Positions 11,741-24,416 of a stretch of DNA of 64,000 nucleotides are shown piece after piece; the first letter of the stretch is position 1, and every line of letters begins with the position of its first letter. Position numbers and translations under genes: made by a program. The stretch spans positions 31,586,769-31,650,768 of the forward strand of contig CM037836.1 of NCBI GenBank assembly GCA_021234535.1, read 5' to 3'. A model generated the notes under the pieces. That model worked only from the letters and a program-made list of their open reading frames with translations, made no database searches and was not told the origin of the DNA. The stretch is from Stichopus chloronotus. Lineage: Eukaryota; Echinodermata; Holothuroidea; Aspidochirotida; Stichopodidae.

Positions 11741-12999
11741 ACTATAAACTAAACATCCCAAAACAAAAGCAGGTAGAAGCCTAAAATGTAATATGTACTT
11801 CACCAGTTATTTGAGAGGTTAGGTATGGCTGCTACATTCATAACTGACATGTCTTTATAGTACCGTCTATTTTGTTGTTTCTTCGACAGCTTTGCAATGA
11901 TTGTTTTAAAGTTTAAAACAATGGTAAAGGTCATCGTTTTTGTTATTTTCCCACTGATGCTTCGGAGCTGTGTGCTGTATGCTGCACACTGCTGATATTG
12001 TGACATAGTTGCAGCCTCAGGTGAACCTTAGAATTGTGGAATGCATTAAACATGGTGTAAACCATCAAGCACTCAGTAGGGAAGAAAAAAGGTAACTTGT
12101 CCAAAAATTTAGTTCCTTGAAAGTCAAACCAAAGCCAGTTACTTTGAGTGATCCCTGCAGATACCCCATGCTGCCTATCACACTGTGTAATGGTGAAGGG
12201 TAATCCATACCTGGACCTATAATCTGCTATTCAACAGCATGGACTATGCATAGAATCTTTACATAACTAATCATACCCATCCCATGGAGCAGCCTGATCT
12301 TTTCATTCTAGTCACTAAGTTGTTAGTGATGGCATTGTTTTTCATCTCAAATGTTTGTTGAATACTTTTCATCTTTTTAGTGTTGAAACTGCACTAATTG
12401 AGGTTATCAATTGAATCTTTGAATCGGTGCAGAACATTCCAGTGTCCCGTAACCTGAATCAACAGTGAACTCCTCCTTACCCACCCGATGGATGCATGCA
12501 GAGGTTAACTTGTTGTTGCATTGCTCTGTGACCACATGCTGCTTCATTTTCATCTGAGAATATTTAACAGAACTCTACCTGTGAGACATTGAACCTGTTC
12601 ATCCCACTGAGTGGTAATTTATTCAAAGTCAACCCTGGTAGTTGAACTGATTAGCACAATTTAAGAATGGTGCCTCTTAAAGATGGTTTGTTCCTTACCT
12701 CCCTTTGACGAATGTTGATTCTTTGACATGGGGAACTATACTTCTTGATCGCTTTCATTGATGCTGTGGCCAGCCTGTCTGCTTGTGTCAAAGAAAAATG
12801 TTTGGAATAATGTTAAATGACATTATCTGACTTCAATTTAAAATGTATCTCAAGCTAAAGTGTTTCACTGTTTCAAGATAGAGTCAGCCATTTATTCACT
12901 ATATTTATTAATCGATGAGTGTACGCAGATTCTCATACACATAAATTCTGGAATTATGGAATATTTTTCACAAAAGGATGTGATTGACACTAGGATTGT
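11741..12999. other. Unassigned AT-rich sequence
   Basis: No gene, RNA or repeat recognised. Confidence 0.45.
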
Positions 13000-13128
13000 G
13001 ACACAATAAATTACTCTAAAATTTCACAGACCAGGCATGTTGCACATTCTCACCTTATGCATGTTAGGTTCAAAGTACTCATAATTGAATCATCAGAACC
13101 ACAATGCATTTCAGCATTCTGGTTTGAA
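13000..13128 (+). repeat. Dispersed repeat, copy 1
   Basis: Aligns with 20865-20990. Shared words include ATTTCA(CA)GACCA(G)GCA, GTTGCACAT, CTCA(C)TTATGC, CTCATAA(T)TGAATC and ACCACAATGC. The second copy lies inside a ~0.7 kb insertion in a MITE, which suggests that insertion is a mobile sequence. The ends of this copy are unresolved. Confidence 0.6.
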
Positions 13129-13429
13129 ACAGTACTTGGGAAATTTGTCACCCTTAACAACCAAAATGAAGCAATGTCATTGGTTAATTGTAACATTGTA
13201 CATTGAGTTCCTAGAATACTGTAGTACGCAGTGACTATGTTTTCTAGTGTCTAACATTTGTCAGATTCTGGTTTTGGCTGTGAAATAAGGGTTTCCACTC
13301 AGAGAGGACTAGGATTGTGAAAAAAATCTACAACCAATAATAATAGAAAAGTAAGAATTGTAATCTTGTGATGTTGTTTGTAGTCTGGGCCAATGACTGA
13401 CAATATGCAATAGTAACACTAAGCTACTA

Positions 13430-14180
13430 CATTGTATGGGATACACAGTGTATGGTACACATCACCCAGCCGACTGAAATGTATGAACAGTTTTAGAGTA
13501 GAACTGCTAAACTGTATATGCCATGTATGGTAACACATCACACCACAGGCAGAAAACACTGATAAATATAAACGCTGATGGAGTAGAAATCGGATGTTCT
13601 GTATACTCACTGTACGGTACACATCACAACACAGACAGCAAACATAGATAAATAACAATACTGATCAAGTAGAAATTGGATGTAAATTGGATGTTCCATG
13701 TCCTCACAGTATGGTACCCGTTACACCCTATGCATCAAACATTGATAGATAAGACCAGTAATCACGCTAAGGCAAAGGATTGTCTCCTGAATCCTGCTCA
13801 AAGATAAATCTTATGCGAGAAAATCCTCTACACTTTTTCACAGCCGACGTTGTAACTACACTCATAAATGCACAAAATAAATTGCAATAGAATCTTTACC
13901 AAGTGACAGCTTCCTCCTTGATTTTGAACATCCTTACCCAAAATTTTTTTTTAAAGAGGGATTTTGCTCCCAGGCTCAATTTCTTAGTATGAACACTGAT
14001 AAGAACACTGATGTTGTGATCTGATGTTCTGTTGATACTTACTGTGCGGTACACATCACACCACAGACAGCCAACAATAGGTATGAAAACTGGACTTAGA
14101 AGTTGGATGTTCTGTGTACTCACTGTGTGGTACATGGCATCACACCACAGGCAGAAAACATTGATAGATAAGAACATTCA
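13430..14180. repeat. Interrupted ~80-105 bp tandem repeat
   Basis: Units contain GGATGTTCTGTGTACTCACT, then a GTGTGGTACACATCACACCA block, then ACAGGCAGAAAACATTGATA. Copies fall near 13440, 13525, 13592, 13686, 14025 and 14106. The stretch 13780-14010 is unrelated and splits the array. The 180-codon + frame overlapping its end (14032-14574) has no recognisable domain and I do not call it a gene. Confidence 0.7.
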
Positions 14181-14861
14181 TAGAATCTTTAATGGAGTTG
14201 TCCCATTGATAGGATGCCGTCATTTTCTCATTTTGTTCCACTTGGTTTTTGTTGTGAATTTAGGAATAGTGGCGGTTTCAAACAGTATGAACTGTTTCAT
14301 CAGCAGCTTCATCTGCAGATTTCTCTTTGGTGGTGTTACAGTCATATCTTGGAGTGTATTTTTGTTCAGGCTGGGGGAAGAGCATGGCCAGTTGCATGTT
14401 ATTATGTTGTGTTGTCAAATCATGAGAATTGTTATGCTGTTGAGATGCAATAGTTTTGATGTTTGCACTGTTCATTGTGTTTTTGATTTTATGATGAGTA
14501 TGCTACTCTTGAGGAGTTTGTGCTGTAATTACTTTTCCAATGAGTATACATTCATTTTTGGTTTTGAGTGTTAGTATCTGAGCTGTTTACTGTGAAGTAA
14601 CTGTAATGCTGCAATCTAACAGTGTAATTATTTCCTGCTATTCAGTTTGTAATTGACAGAATGTCTATTGTGGAGTTGCTCTAAGTCAATTTGCTACAAT
14701 GTCCAGTATCTAACTGCTATAGTCTATAGCAGGATTGAAATTTGTAATGGAAGTAAGCAGTATCCAGTTTTTCAGTTTTGGGAGAATTCCATGTCTACCT
14801 AAAACGGAAAGAAGTTTTAACCTGTCCTTCAATCAAAACCAGTTTTGTGAATAGCATAACT

Positions 14862-15460
14862 GGTATGTTATTGCTATACTGTCTGGTAGGTAATTGCTAT
14901 CCTGTTTGATATGTTATTGCTATACTATCTGGTATGTTATTCCCAACTATCTGGTATGTTATTGCTATACTGTCTGGTACATTATTGCTGTACTGTTTGG
15001 TACGTTAAATTGCTACACTCTATAGTATGTTATTGCTATACTGCATGGTACGTTATTGCTATACTGTCTGGTACTTATTGCTGTACTGTTCGGTATGTCA
15101 TTGCTATACTCTTCGGTATGTTATTGCTATACTGCCTGGTACGTTATTGCTATACTGTCTGGTAAGTTATTGCTATTCTGTCTGGTACATTATTGCTGTA
15201 CTGTTTGGTACGTTATTGCTATACTGTCCGGTACTAATTGCTGTATTGTTCGGTATGTCATTGCTATACTCTTTGGCATGTTATTGCTATACTGTTCGGT
15301 ATGTTATTGCTATACTGTTGAGCATATTATTGCTATACTGTTTGGTATGTTATTGATGTACTGTCCAGTAGGTAGTTACTGTGCTCTTCAATGTGTAATT
15401 AGCTATCCTGTCCTGTATGTAATTGATACTGTTTGGTATGCTGTTGTCATACTGTCCAGT
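14862..15460 (+). repeat. ~22 bp tandem repeat array
   Basis: Roughly 26 imperfect copies of TTATTGCTATACTGTCTGGT with a variable GTA/CG linker, more diverged toward both ends. Unit length is not a multiple of three, so all three + frames translate into similar Leu/Tyr/Cys-rich repeats. Those apparent open frames are repeat artefacts. Confidence 0.92.
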
Positions 15461-18400
15461 AATTTATGGCAAGTCCTTGCCAAATTATAGTTTTATTTCA
15501 GTCTGAGATGATATGTACAATCAATGGAAACTTGAATATCTGTGATTCTTCCAGATTATTATATAGTATTGTCTGCAATCAGTTTGCTGATGTCCTCGGG
15601 AAGTTTGCTATTTGCATTTATTGAACAAACTGTAATTGTAGAACTAAACAGGGCAAAGTATAATGAAAAAAGGGGCCAAACTTTTAAGTGTTTCCTTTCT
15701 CATTCAGAATTCTGTTTTCGATTTTTCAGCTACATTTGTAACAACTCATTGAAGATTACCAACCTTAAAGTTCTCCTCAAACCTTTCCTTATTCTCTAGC
15801 CAAGCAGTAAATGAATATTACTGATGTTGTAACAAGGATATTTTTTCAACTGTTAATAATTTCTGTAACCTGGGCAATGAACGTAAGAACGCTTAACTCA
15901 TTTTTCCTTAGCCCGGGAGGCCAAAGTGCATTTGGTCTGTTTGTTCTGTTTTGCACCCCTTCAGCCATAAACCATTTTATTTATGATTGGCTTGCTTGTA
16001 TTAGCCATATGTTGTTATCTTCCCTTAAGCCTCATTTCATTACAAAGTTTAAACTGTTTCCATAAGATTTGAGGTTAATATGAAAGTTGAGTATTGCTGA
16101 AAGTTGTCATTTGATGATGGAGAATCCTTGGACCATTAGCAATGAAGACCTTATTAAATTTCCACTAGAAACTTTATGTAGGTGTATGTCCATGTCTTAA
16201 AGGATCTTGGAAAGGTTTGTCAAATAAGCAGGGAATAAAAAAAAAATGAGGGAAACAAGTTTTTTAAGAAAGATCAGATGAAAGTGTTTGGAGGTCAAAG
16301 GGATGATAAAAAGCAAATAAATTGAGATAATTGTGAAATAAATACAGTTGTGTTGAGTTAAACTATTGGCAGAAAAAAAGATAACAAGCATATCAATTAT
16401 CAGTTTGCTCCATATGACACTGGCTTACTTAGACTGTCATATTTATGAAAATATATTTAATGCTTTAGTGCATATTCCACTGTTTTGTAATTACTAACAA
16501 TGTTTTACAGTGTAATTGTCCAAACATTAGATGTAACATGTTTTCTGGCTAAGTACAGTACAACACATTTTTGTGTCACTTTGCAAGAAAAGAATAACTT
16601 GCTCTTCAATTTATTCTTGATAGTATAATTGTATGAAAGGTTTTACATAGACCTTAGCTAATATTAGTGTTTGTGCCTGGCCCAAAATTCAGGCCTGTGA
16701 ACCTGTGCAGTCCACAGTCAATATAACTTCAGTTACGGTAGGTACGAGTCAGTTGTGAAGTGGTTATATGACACTAGTACAACACGATCTATATTACGTT
16801 AAGGGTATGACAAAGTGTTCTTAGTTGGGCCATTATGCTGATTATTGAACAATGATCAATGTAATGATTGGGTTTCACATTTGTTTTATGTGTATAATTA
16901 TTTATTTCCAGTCCTCTTACATCATATGAATTGACACACTACTAAACAAGGTAAACAACAAAAGAGTTTCTTGGTAATCTGCTTTGTTTCATCGAACCAG
17001 AAAAACCAGTTTGTGAAGAAAAACTGATGTTTTACTTTTTACTGGTTTTGCACGATGTACGTAAAGTGAAACTTTAGATCCTGATAGCAATTTCAGAACT
17101 GGGTCCTGATTTGGGCGGTACCAGTGGGAACTGATATCGGTACTTTTCCTGTCCCGGTCGTTATTGGTAATAGAGCTGGTACAGTCCGCCTCGCACACAT
17201 GCATTTCTAAAATGGTAACTTGGAAAATAAGTCATAAATTGATCTACTCAAACATGTATCCAAAATCACCCATCCACCTTCAATCATTAGCCTAAGTTGA
17301 AGTAAAATTATTCATGTTGTTAAACTTTCCTCATTCTTTTGCATTCTTATACATGCTCTGTAATAATAGTATAATTTAATGTATTTGAAATAATTGTAAT
17401 AAAGTATAATTATTTATAATAGTTATAAAAAAAAGAAATGTTGACATGTTTCCACAAGATCCTAAGTACAGCCTATCGTGCATTCAATATCAATTGGCAA
17501 AAGGTTAGCTTACGCCTGCAAATGCAATCTCTCTGCAAAGTGACTTCGGATTGTGTTATACTTCTACAATTACTGTAAATGTTCACTCATAAAAGCAGAG
17601 AAATCATGAGAAACAAATTTTAGCACAATATTGATATACAGAGTGTATCAAGCTGTTTTGTGAAAAGTTGATGAAATTACGTAGGCTGACATACTTTATC
17701 TTCACACTTTATCCCTAACATTATACTAACGTTAGGCCACCTAGGCAGAATGACACTACTGTGCTAGGTGAACTAGATACAGAACAGTGTCATAAATTAT
17801 ACTGTAAAACTTTACACGGTTGATACAGAGTATTCCTAACACCTAAAAATAGCTGAAAACTTTTTAATTTTACATAAATATACTGCCTGTTTGTGATTAG
17901 AAATAAATTTGATAAAAATCTTGCACTCTTCATCTAGGCCTGTCATAAGGCCCTATTGAATCTTACCTGTCATGGAAACTACAGTGGCTTAGAGCCGTAG
18001 ATATAACTGCATACCAGAATGAGATCTGACCGAGGGCAACAAGTGGAGGAGGACACATTGGGCATAGGAGCAGGACTGTTTTGCCTTAACAGCACAAGGA
18101 CGCCGTCAATTGTGTTCGATTTCATAATTACGTGAATAGCTAGCTTTTAATTTACCTATTTCTATGATATGTTGAAGTATCATAGTTTGTGAGGATACTA
18201 GTTACTACTATTTTTTTTTAATATCGTGCACTTAACCAAATTAGTTCTAGACTTTTCGGGCCAAAAAACATTTGTTGCACGCATACCACGGAGGGATCTT
18301 TCTGATACATGTAATATTACCAGGAACAAATGTTTTGGATTTTAGAAAGCCTAAAGTACATGTTATATCCTATAGACAGATGTTGTTAAGACTGAGTCTT

Positions 18401-20086
18401 GAAGTTTCTCGTACAAAATAGCCTAATGTTAAGATTTTTTAGCTGACGTTATTTGTGTCAGGCTCAGAGAATGGTTATAGGCTACAACAAAGCAACAATG
18501 TCTTTTAGGATTTTTTAGTACTTATTGGCAGCATCATATTTTTAGACAATTTTGAGATTAGAAATGTTAGAATTAACAGCACATTTCAAGGATAGTCTTT
18601 GTTAATTTTTTTAAAATGGTACCGGTTTTGATAAATTAATTTGTTACTAGACGGATTTTAAAGGTACCGTGTAGAAGCGGTGATTGTAATGGAAAAATTT
18701 AAGTTGGTAGAACTGTTTCCCGAAATACCGTTACCAACATGAGTACCAGAATACCACTCCACCCTAGTCCTGATATCTTTGGTTGGATAACCTGATGCAA
18801 ACATTTAGCTTATTTCTTTTAATCCTTTACTGCAAAACTTCTTTCATTTCTAGAATACCCTCAAATGTGTCTTCTTTCTTGAAAAGTTTTTTTTTTTCCT
18901 TTTGGTTATGCACAGTGGTTGCTTCTAGTAACCTCAATATGAATATCAAGGATTACATTTCATCCTTGTGTGTGAAAAGTAGTGAATGCTTACAACTGCG
19001 GTGGTTTTATTCTCAAGTTGGTTGAAAGCTGTAAAGAATATTTGACCCTTTGAATAAGTAACCTAGAATAAACAATTCATCTTGGATGGTTGTGAAAGCT
19101 TTTTGCTGTTGTCTTCATCATCTGCTTTGTGTGAAGAGTTGGAGATACTCATAAAGCCATGAGCACCAAGAATAAATGGCAGCTACAAGTCATTATCATG
19201 AAATGTTTCTTGAGGGGTTCTTGAACTATCCACAGTGGTAATCAAAAGAAAAACTCTGTTCAATAGCAGAACAGTAGGACAGTACAAACAGATCACAACT
19301 TTTTGTTTTATTAGACAGAAATTAAAGTCATCATTAATTTCACCTAACCCCACAAATTGATTTAGTTTTGTAGACAAATAACACATGAATCAGACTAAAG
19401 CAAAGCCAGCCTAGTCTTGTTAAAATACATTCCTTCATTATCTAGAAAGTAAATCAAAGTACCATGTTCACTTGGAAGTGAGGTCCAGTTAATTAGTAGT
19501 ACATCATCTTCAGTAAAATATGACGCAATTCAGGCTCTCTTCTTTGATTCCTTTTACTGGTTAGCTTTTTTTGTTAAGTTTGTGTTCCTTTCTCTAAGGG
19601 TTTTGGAGTGAGAGAACAGCATACATGCAGTAGTTCCTTCTAACTTCCTGGCTTAAACAGTAGGTGGGACTATGATACGAAGAGAGTGGAAGGAGACCTT
19701 GTCCCGAAGTAAGGTCAATGAGAAGATTAAAGTGTTGTTGGTTTTGGTTTATTCCCAAGTGGATTGCATCTTTAGATGACCTTATCCTTTTTAAATCTTT
19801 GATCATAATGGTGGTAGGACTTTCTGCCTTAGGCACAAATTAGGAAAGGGGACAGTTTTTGAAATCAGCTTGTTAGCTCATGGTTAGCTTTTCTTGCTTT
19901 CACATGTGGCTGGAGCAATTCTGGTGCATAGCGATGAGTAAAGATTTATCCTCCAATTTGTGAAAACACATCTTTTACAGATAGCCATTAGAAACTTAAA
20001 AGACAACTAAAATTGTTATATAAACCATTCTCACAATTTCAGAGAAAATATAGTCTAATTTCAAATTTTTCATAGGTGGGTTCTGG
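15461..20086. other. Unassigned AT-rich sequence
   Basis: 4.6 kb without a recognisable gene or repeat family. It has very AT-rich spots (for example 17380-17430) and a few scattered GGTACC/ACCGGTA words near 17.1 and 18.6 kb that do not resolve into an element. Confidence 0.4.
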
Positions 20087-21431
20087 TTAAAGTGATTGTA
20101 TGTGTAGGCAGAAAGTATGACATCAAAATTGTGTGTCTAAAAGTTAAATGTGTCATTTCATTGCACCATTCAGATGATTTGGGAAAATAATCAGGTTTCA
20201 GGTGGTAAATTCTGCCCTACAATTTAAAATTCATCTAACTTCTATCAAAAGGTGTAAAATATGATAAATGTAGTGGGTGACAGTTTTCATTCACTTTTGG
20301 TTTTGATGATAAGAGGAACCACTATTAACACAATATATCAAGGTAGGAAGCTTTGATAAATTCCATATGTGGTACAGTATGTAGATGCATTTTGATGAGA
20401 GTAGGAACTCCAGAGGTCAAATACTTTACCTTGTGTACTTTTCATACTTAGTATGTAGGTTTATTGTAGTAAGAGGAAAAAGGCTATTGTTTTTGGTGCA
20501 GGTCAAAGGTCAATTTGGGGTCAACAGGGATCAAATAGTCAAAAGCCTTTTAAACATGTTCTCACAAGAAGGGAGCTAAATCCTAATGTCATATTTGATA
20601 TATATATGGGTGTAGTGGCAAGTACAACATTGTTTGCAAATGCCTAGATTATACTTGGTGGCTCAGGCCATTTAGCTCAAACAAGGCTCAATCCTTGAAC
20701 GCCATGTGCACATGGAATTTTAAGACAGGAACCTTAAACATATCCCTCATTTACTATGTAGGTCAGTAGGTGCGCATGTTGTGTTACGGTAGGCCCACCT
20801 GTATTAGTCATCGTCTTATGGTAGCAGATGTTGTGTACTGTGCAGTATACAGTTGTTACATTACGATAGATTAGTGAAACATTTCAATGACCAAGCACGT
20901 TGCACATCCTCACTTTATGCAATACGTCTAATTCAAAATGCTCATAACTGAATCGTCGAAACCACAATGCGGTCGGGCGTGCTGGTTTCTTTTTTTTATG
21001 AACTTTTTTAACAAACCAGTGGGAAGCATACTAGTAATGAACATTCAATCAAAACAACTAGTCACTGATGCCACAATGAGGTGATCAGTTTGTTGGTTAT
21101 TTGCAAATACAGTGCTTTGTTTCTCAAAATACTACAATTCCCGATACCAGGAACATGAGTAGTTTGTTTTTGATACACCAGTGACACCTGTACTGTTGCA
21201 TATTTTTTATGCAGGTGCAGTTATAATAAGAACTATTAATTTTCAAGTATGATTTCTGATATTGACTGTTTGTATTCCAACTCTGTGTTGCTTTTCAAAG
21301 TAGCTACTGTCATTTTCATACATTGTAACACTTATTCCATCCATGAACAACCTCGTGCATGAAAATATAGAAAAACATAAGATTACACAATTTGACTTAC
21401 TGATTTTTCTTTAGACTCACAATCACTTTAA
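20087..21431 (+). mobile_element. TTAA MITE family A, copy 2, with internal insertion
   Basis: Left terminus TTAA then AGTGATTGTATGTGTAGGC. The right terminus ends CTCACAATCACT then TTAA at 21428-21431, so the ends are inverted repeats flanked by TTAA. Compared with the 667 bp copy at 47328, it is lengthened by ~0.7 kb of foreign sequence (about 20297-21010). TTAA target duplications are typical of piggyBac and Kolobok transposons, and the superfamily is not settled. No transposase is present. The right TTAA is shared with the next MITE. Confidence 0.85.
20297..21010. mobile_element. ~0.7 kb insertion inside MITE A copy 2
   Basis: Defined by comparison: the family A interior stops after GACAGTTTTCATTCA and resumes at AAACCAGTGGGAAG. 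The insert holds a member of the AGGTCA-containing dispersed repeat (20470-20580, with a perfect DR1 at 20500-20512) and the 13.0 kb repeat (20865-20990). No terminal inverted repeats are evident and the boundaries are good to about 10 bp. Confidence 0.6.
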
Positions 21432-21797
21432 AGAGGCTCATTGAGTTCTTTTGCCACTCAATTTTTCTAAACAGGTCAAGTTTCCTTCACATACTAATGA
21501 CAAACAGTCAAACTAAAAGGATCCCAAAGTTTTACATAAGTTGGAACATTAATGAGTGAGTAACCAACGATTAAATTTGGTTTTTGAAACTTTGTGACCA
21601 GACATTTTCACATTAGTACATTCACATGCACACAATCAGAGCAAGTAACGGTCAAAAATTCGAAAAAATTGACAGTTTTCATATAACTATTGGATGTGAA
21701 ACTTGATTAATTATGCTAATCGTGAGTATTGTCGTGTGTTTGTATACTTCAAAATCACCGCAATCTTTACTGATATCAACTCAATGAGCCCCTTTAA
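21428..21797 (+). mobile_element. TTAA MITE family B, copy 1
   Basis: 370 bp. The left end TTAA AGAGGCTCATTGAGTT is matched by the right end AACTCAATGAGCCCCT TTAA, an inverted repeat of about 16 bp with one mismatch. A second member is at 35125-35479. Both flanking TTAA sites are shared with neighbouring MITEs. Non-coding. Confidence 0.85.
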
Positions 21798-22050
21798 AGG
21801 CTGTATTGCATCACCCTAAGCTATATTTTTACCTCCCTGAAAGGAAAATTCTCAACTGGTTCTAAGTTACAGTACTCTTAGATTGCCAGCAAATTCGAAA
21901 GATGCAGAGCAGCTCGTATTACACAACGTACACAGGGATCCATTGTTTTGATTACACATGTGGTGGAATGCAAGACAGGCTGAGGGAGGGACTAGAGGTA
22001 GGTGGTTGGGAGAATTGAAACTGTCTGGGGTGATGCATTACAGCCTTTAA
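21794..22050 (+). mobile_element. TTAA MITE family C
   Basis: 257 bp. The left end TTAA AGGCTGTATTGCATCACC is matched by the right end GGTGATGCATTACAGCCT TTAA with one mismatch. Non-coding. Its left TTAA is the right TTAA of the family B element. Confidence 0.85.
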
Positions 22051-22499
22051 AGTCAATCTAATCTAAAAAGATTATATAGGTAGTTGTAAGGAATACTTAA
22101 CATTGTGTGAACTTTGTGAAGTCATCCTGAAAGTGAGTCATTGACAGTCATTGGGCAAAGATTATCAGTTGAAACTGATCAAAACTTGTAAACAAAAACC
22201 CTCCTCCTTGACTAAATTCAAATTTCTTAATGGTGCACATTCTTCAAGGCAAACATACAACTCAGTTGTTTTCTGTTCTTTAAGGATGTTTAAAATTAAA
22301 CTTTTGGCTGTTAGTTTCTACTTATTGTATTTGTAAATCATGCTGTGGACAGTGGCAGCACCAGGATCATAAATTTGGGGGACAAGAGAAACTGTTGAGC
22401 TTAGCAAATGGCATCTAGGGGCCTGCCTAATAGGGCGTTTGGTGAAGTCCAAAGGCAAAAGCCTGGTGGGGGTCCTGTGGGGCAAAGTCCCAGGAAGTT
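22051..22499. other. Unassigned sequence
   Basis: No gene or repeat recognised. The 60-codon frame at 22151-22336 has no motif. Confidence 0.4.
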
Positions 22500-22720
22500 G
22501 TGAGTTTTTAGCATATCTCTGGGTAAAAAATTAAGTCTCAGGATAGGTATACTTTAGACATGAAACCTTACAACCAATGGTGGGACATGAATTAAGTCTC
22601 AGGGTAGATACTTAAGTAATGAAAAAAACTTGTAACACTTGGTGGGCCTGTTTGGATCTAAAGTTTTACCATATCTCTGGGTGAAAAATTAGGTCTTATG
22701 CTCTTCATTATAACAGAAAG
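22500..22720 (+). repeat. Diverged direct duplication, ~170 bp spacing
   Basis: CATATCTCTGGGTAAAAAATTA with AGTCTCAGG at about 22511 recurs as CATATCTCTGGGTGAAAAATTA with GGTCTTA at about 22670. A further TTAAGTCTCAGG lies near 22593. Confidence 0.6.
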
Positions 22721-22849
22721 ATATGTATGTATTTGTCAAGTCATTTCAGTTGAGTTGAAAGACAACTGGGGGTGGGATGGGCAAAAGTACTGATTGGGAA
22801 AAAATGCCTCCCCCCATGACCTCCATAGTGTCACTCCTGGTTTTGGCCA

Positions 22850-23000
22850 ATTTTGAAGAAGAGTGTTGAGAAGGCAAAGACAGGGAAAGATCAGGATGGG
22901 GGGGGGGGAGTAAGCAAGGACAAGGTAAGGGGGTGGAAAAATGAGGACAGAGGAAAGATAAAGACATTCCAAGGTGAAGACAGGGGAGGACAGGACGGAC
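22850..23000 (+). repeat. Polypurine tract with an 11 bp G run
   Basis: The + strand is strongly purine-biased, with repeated GACAGGGA, GGACAAGG and GAAGACAGGGGAGG words and G11 at about 22898-22908. The open frames here, on both strands, are products of the skewed composition. Confidence 0.7.
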
Positions 23001-23971
23001 AATGTGTGTGGTCTTTAAATATCTGTGTGACATACAGTTATGATCATATTTACATAAATACCATCTTACACTGATCATCATAATCATTATTTTATTACTG
23101 AGATATGACTGTTTACCCACATGAAGTGGTATATATCAACTTGATGTGGTGACAGGACTTTTACAGCTACCAAACACACAGTGCTATATATTCCACTGCA
23201 GCTAGGCCTATGTATCCTTATCAAAGTCACCATTCCTCTTCCAGGTCTGTACTATGCAATTTTCCTTATGAACCATTTGTCAGTGAATGGATAACATATT
23301 ACAAAATGATGGTCACCACTCTAGTTGTTGCCCCACATTCATTGCAAGAAGTGCTGTGCCAAGGATTGACTACAAGATAGAAGGTCTACAATCAGAACTA
23401 ACACCATCTATGGCCATCTGCATTTCAACCCTCATCATTTTCACAGACATTTCAAATCTTAGGTACTTTTCTTTTATAATGTTTTGTCTGTTATAAGGTG
23501 TTTATCTGTAATCCAAACCAATCATATCTGTGGCTTTGGCTGCTCATGATAGGGATGTTAATGTACTTATGAAAGATTCGAAAAAGATTAACATTAAGTG
23601 GTCGGGATGCATCTTACAACTTAAAAGGAATCCCAAGGTTTTTCTTTTAATGATTTTTTACCCTTTAGGTATTGGAAATCTCTGTTCCTTTCAGAAAAAG
23701 AAAAAACAAACACAAACAAAACAAAGTACAAAAATAATCTTGGTAAAAACTTTGTCAAAATATTGTAATCAATGGAATGGAACTGAAAAAGAAAAAAGTT
23801 GAGTAATAGGAAGAAGGTTGAGTTCAAATGAGGTTGGGTAAGGAATGACTAATAGTAGTCAACAGAGATGCTCAGTTTGTGGGGGGATCTGTACATAGCA
23901 GTCAAAAACTGTAAATTATCTTTTAATGATGTAACTTTGTACATGTGTGTGGACTACTGTATTATCTCATG
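23001..23971. other. Unassigned AT-rich sequence
   Basis: No gene or repeat recognised. It includes an AAACAAACACAAACAAAAC simple-sequence patch near 23.70 kb. Confidence 0.4.
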
Positions 23972-24416
23972 TAGGGATGCACCAGATCTTAACTTTTAGA
24001 TCTGACTGGTACCGGATTTGCCAGACCTTTCTTGAAATCTGGTCAGGTAAAATCCTACTAGGCCGGATTTTTATGATGCTTTTTAAAAAAAAGAAGAATT
24101 GCCAAGTGTTTCGTAGGTTTCAAAGTACAACATCTAAATGTACTGGACCTATAATGGACTTGGTACAAGATTAATTCTATATCCGAAACTTAAGTTACAT
24201 CACAAATGTTTACAAACTCTGTTGTGTGATGATACTCTTATTTTTTGCTCCAGGGAATGGAGTCTCGTGGAAAAGATGCACTGTATATTTTGCAGACAGA
24301 TTGTCGTAAAATGTTGGAAAATATCGGAGTTTTTTCAAATTCTGGCCAGAAGTGGAACCAGATTTTATTCCATTGGCCAGAAAGACAAGCCAGACCGGAT
24401 ATGCAGTGCATCCCTA
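23972..24416 (+). mobile_element. hAT-like MITE
   Basis: 445 bp with inverted ends: left TAGGGATGCACCAGATC, right GCAGTGCATCCCTA. TAGGGATGCAC-type termini are characteristic of many hAT elements. Subterminal words such as ACCGGATTTGCCAGAC and CAGACCGGATAT are also inverted between the halves. The expected 8 bp target duplication is not visible, so the copy is probably old. Open frames inside show no transposase motif. Confidence 0.65.

Noticed and set aside
14032..14574. 180-codon + strand open frame
   Set aside because: It starts in a tandem repeat, has a Cys/Phe/Val-rich translation without a domain, and shows no supporting splice or codon signal. Chance open frame.
14911..15490. Several overlapping Leu/Tyr/Cys-rich frames that look like membrane peptides
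   Set aside because: They are the three-frame translation of a 22 bp tandem repeat, not genes.
18616..18760. Scattered GGTACC and ACCGGTA words (also near 17.1, 51.9 and 54.0 kb)
   Set aside because: They look related in flavour, but I could not align them into one element with defined ends.
22736..23120. Pro/Leu/Ser-rich minus-strand frames of 88-124 codons
   Set aside because: A direct result of the polypurine skew of the opposite strand.
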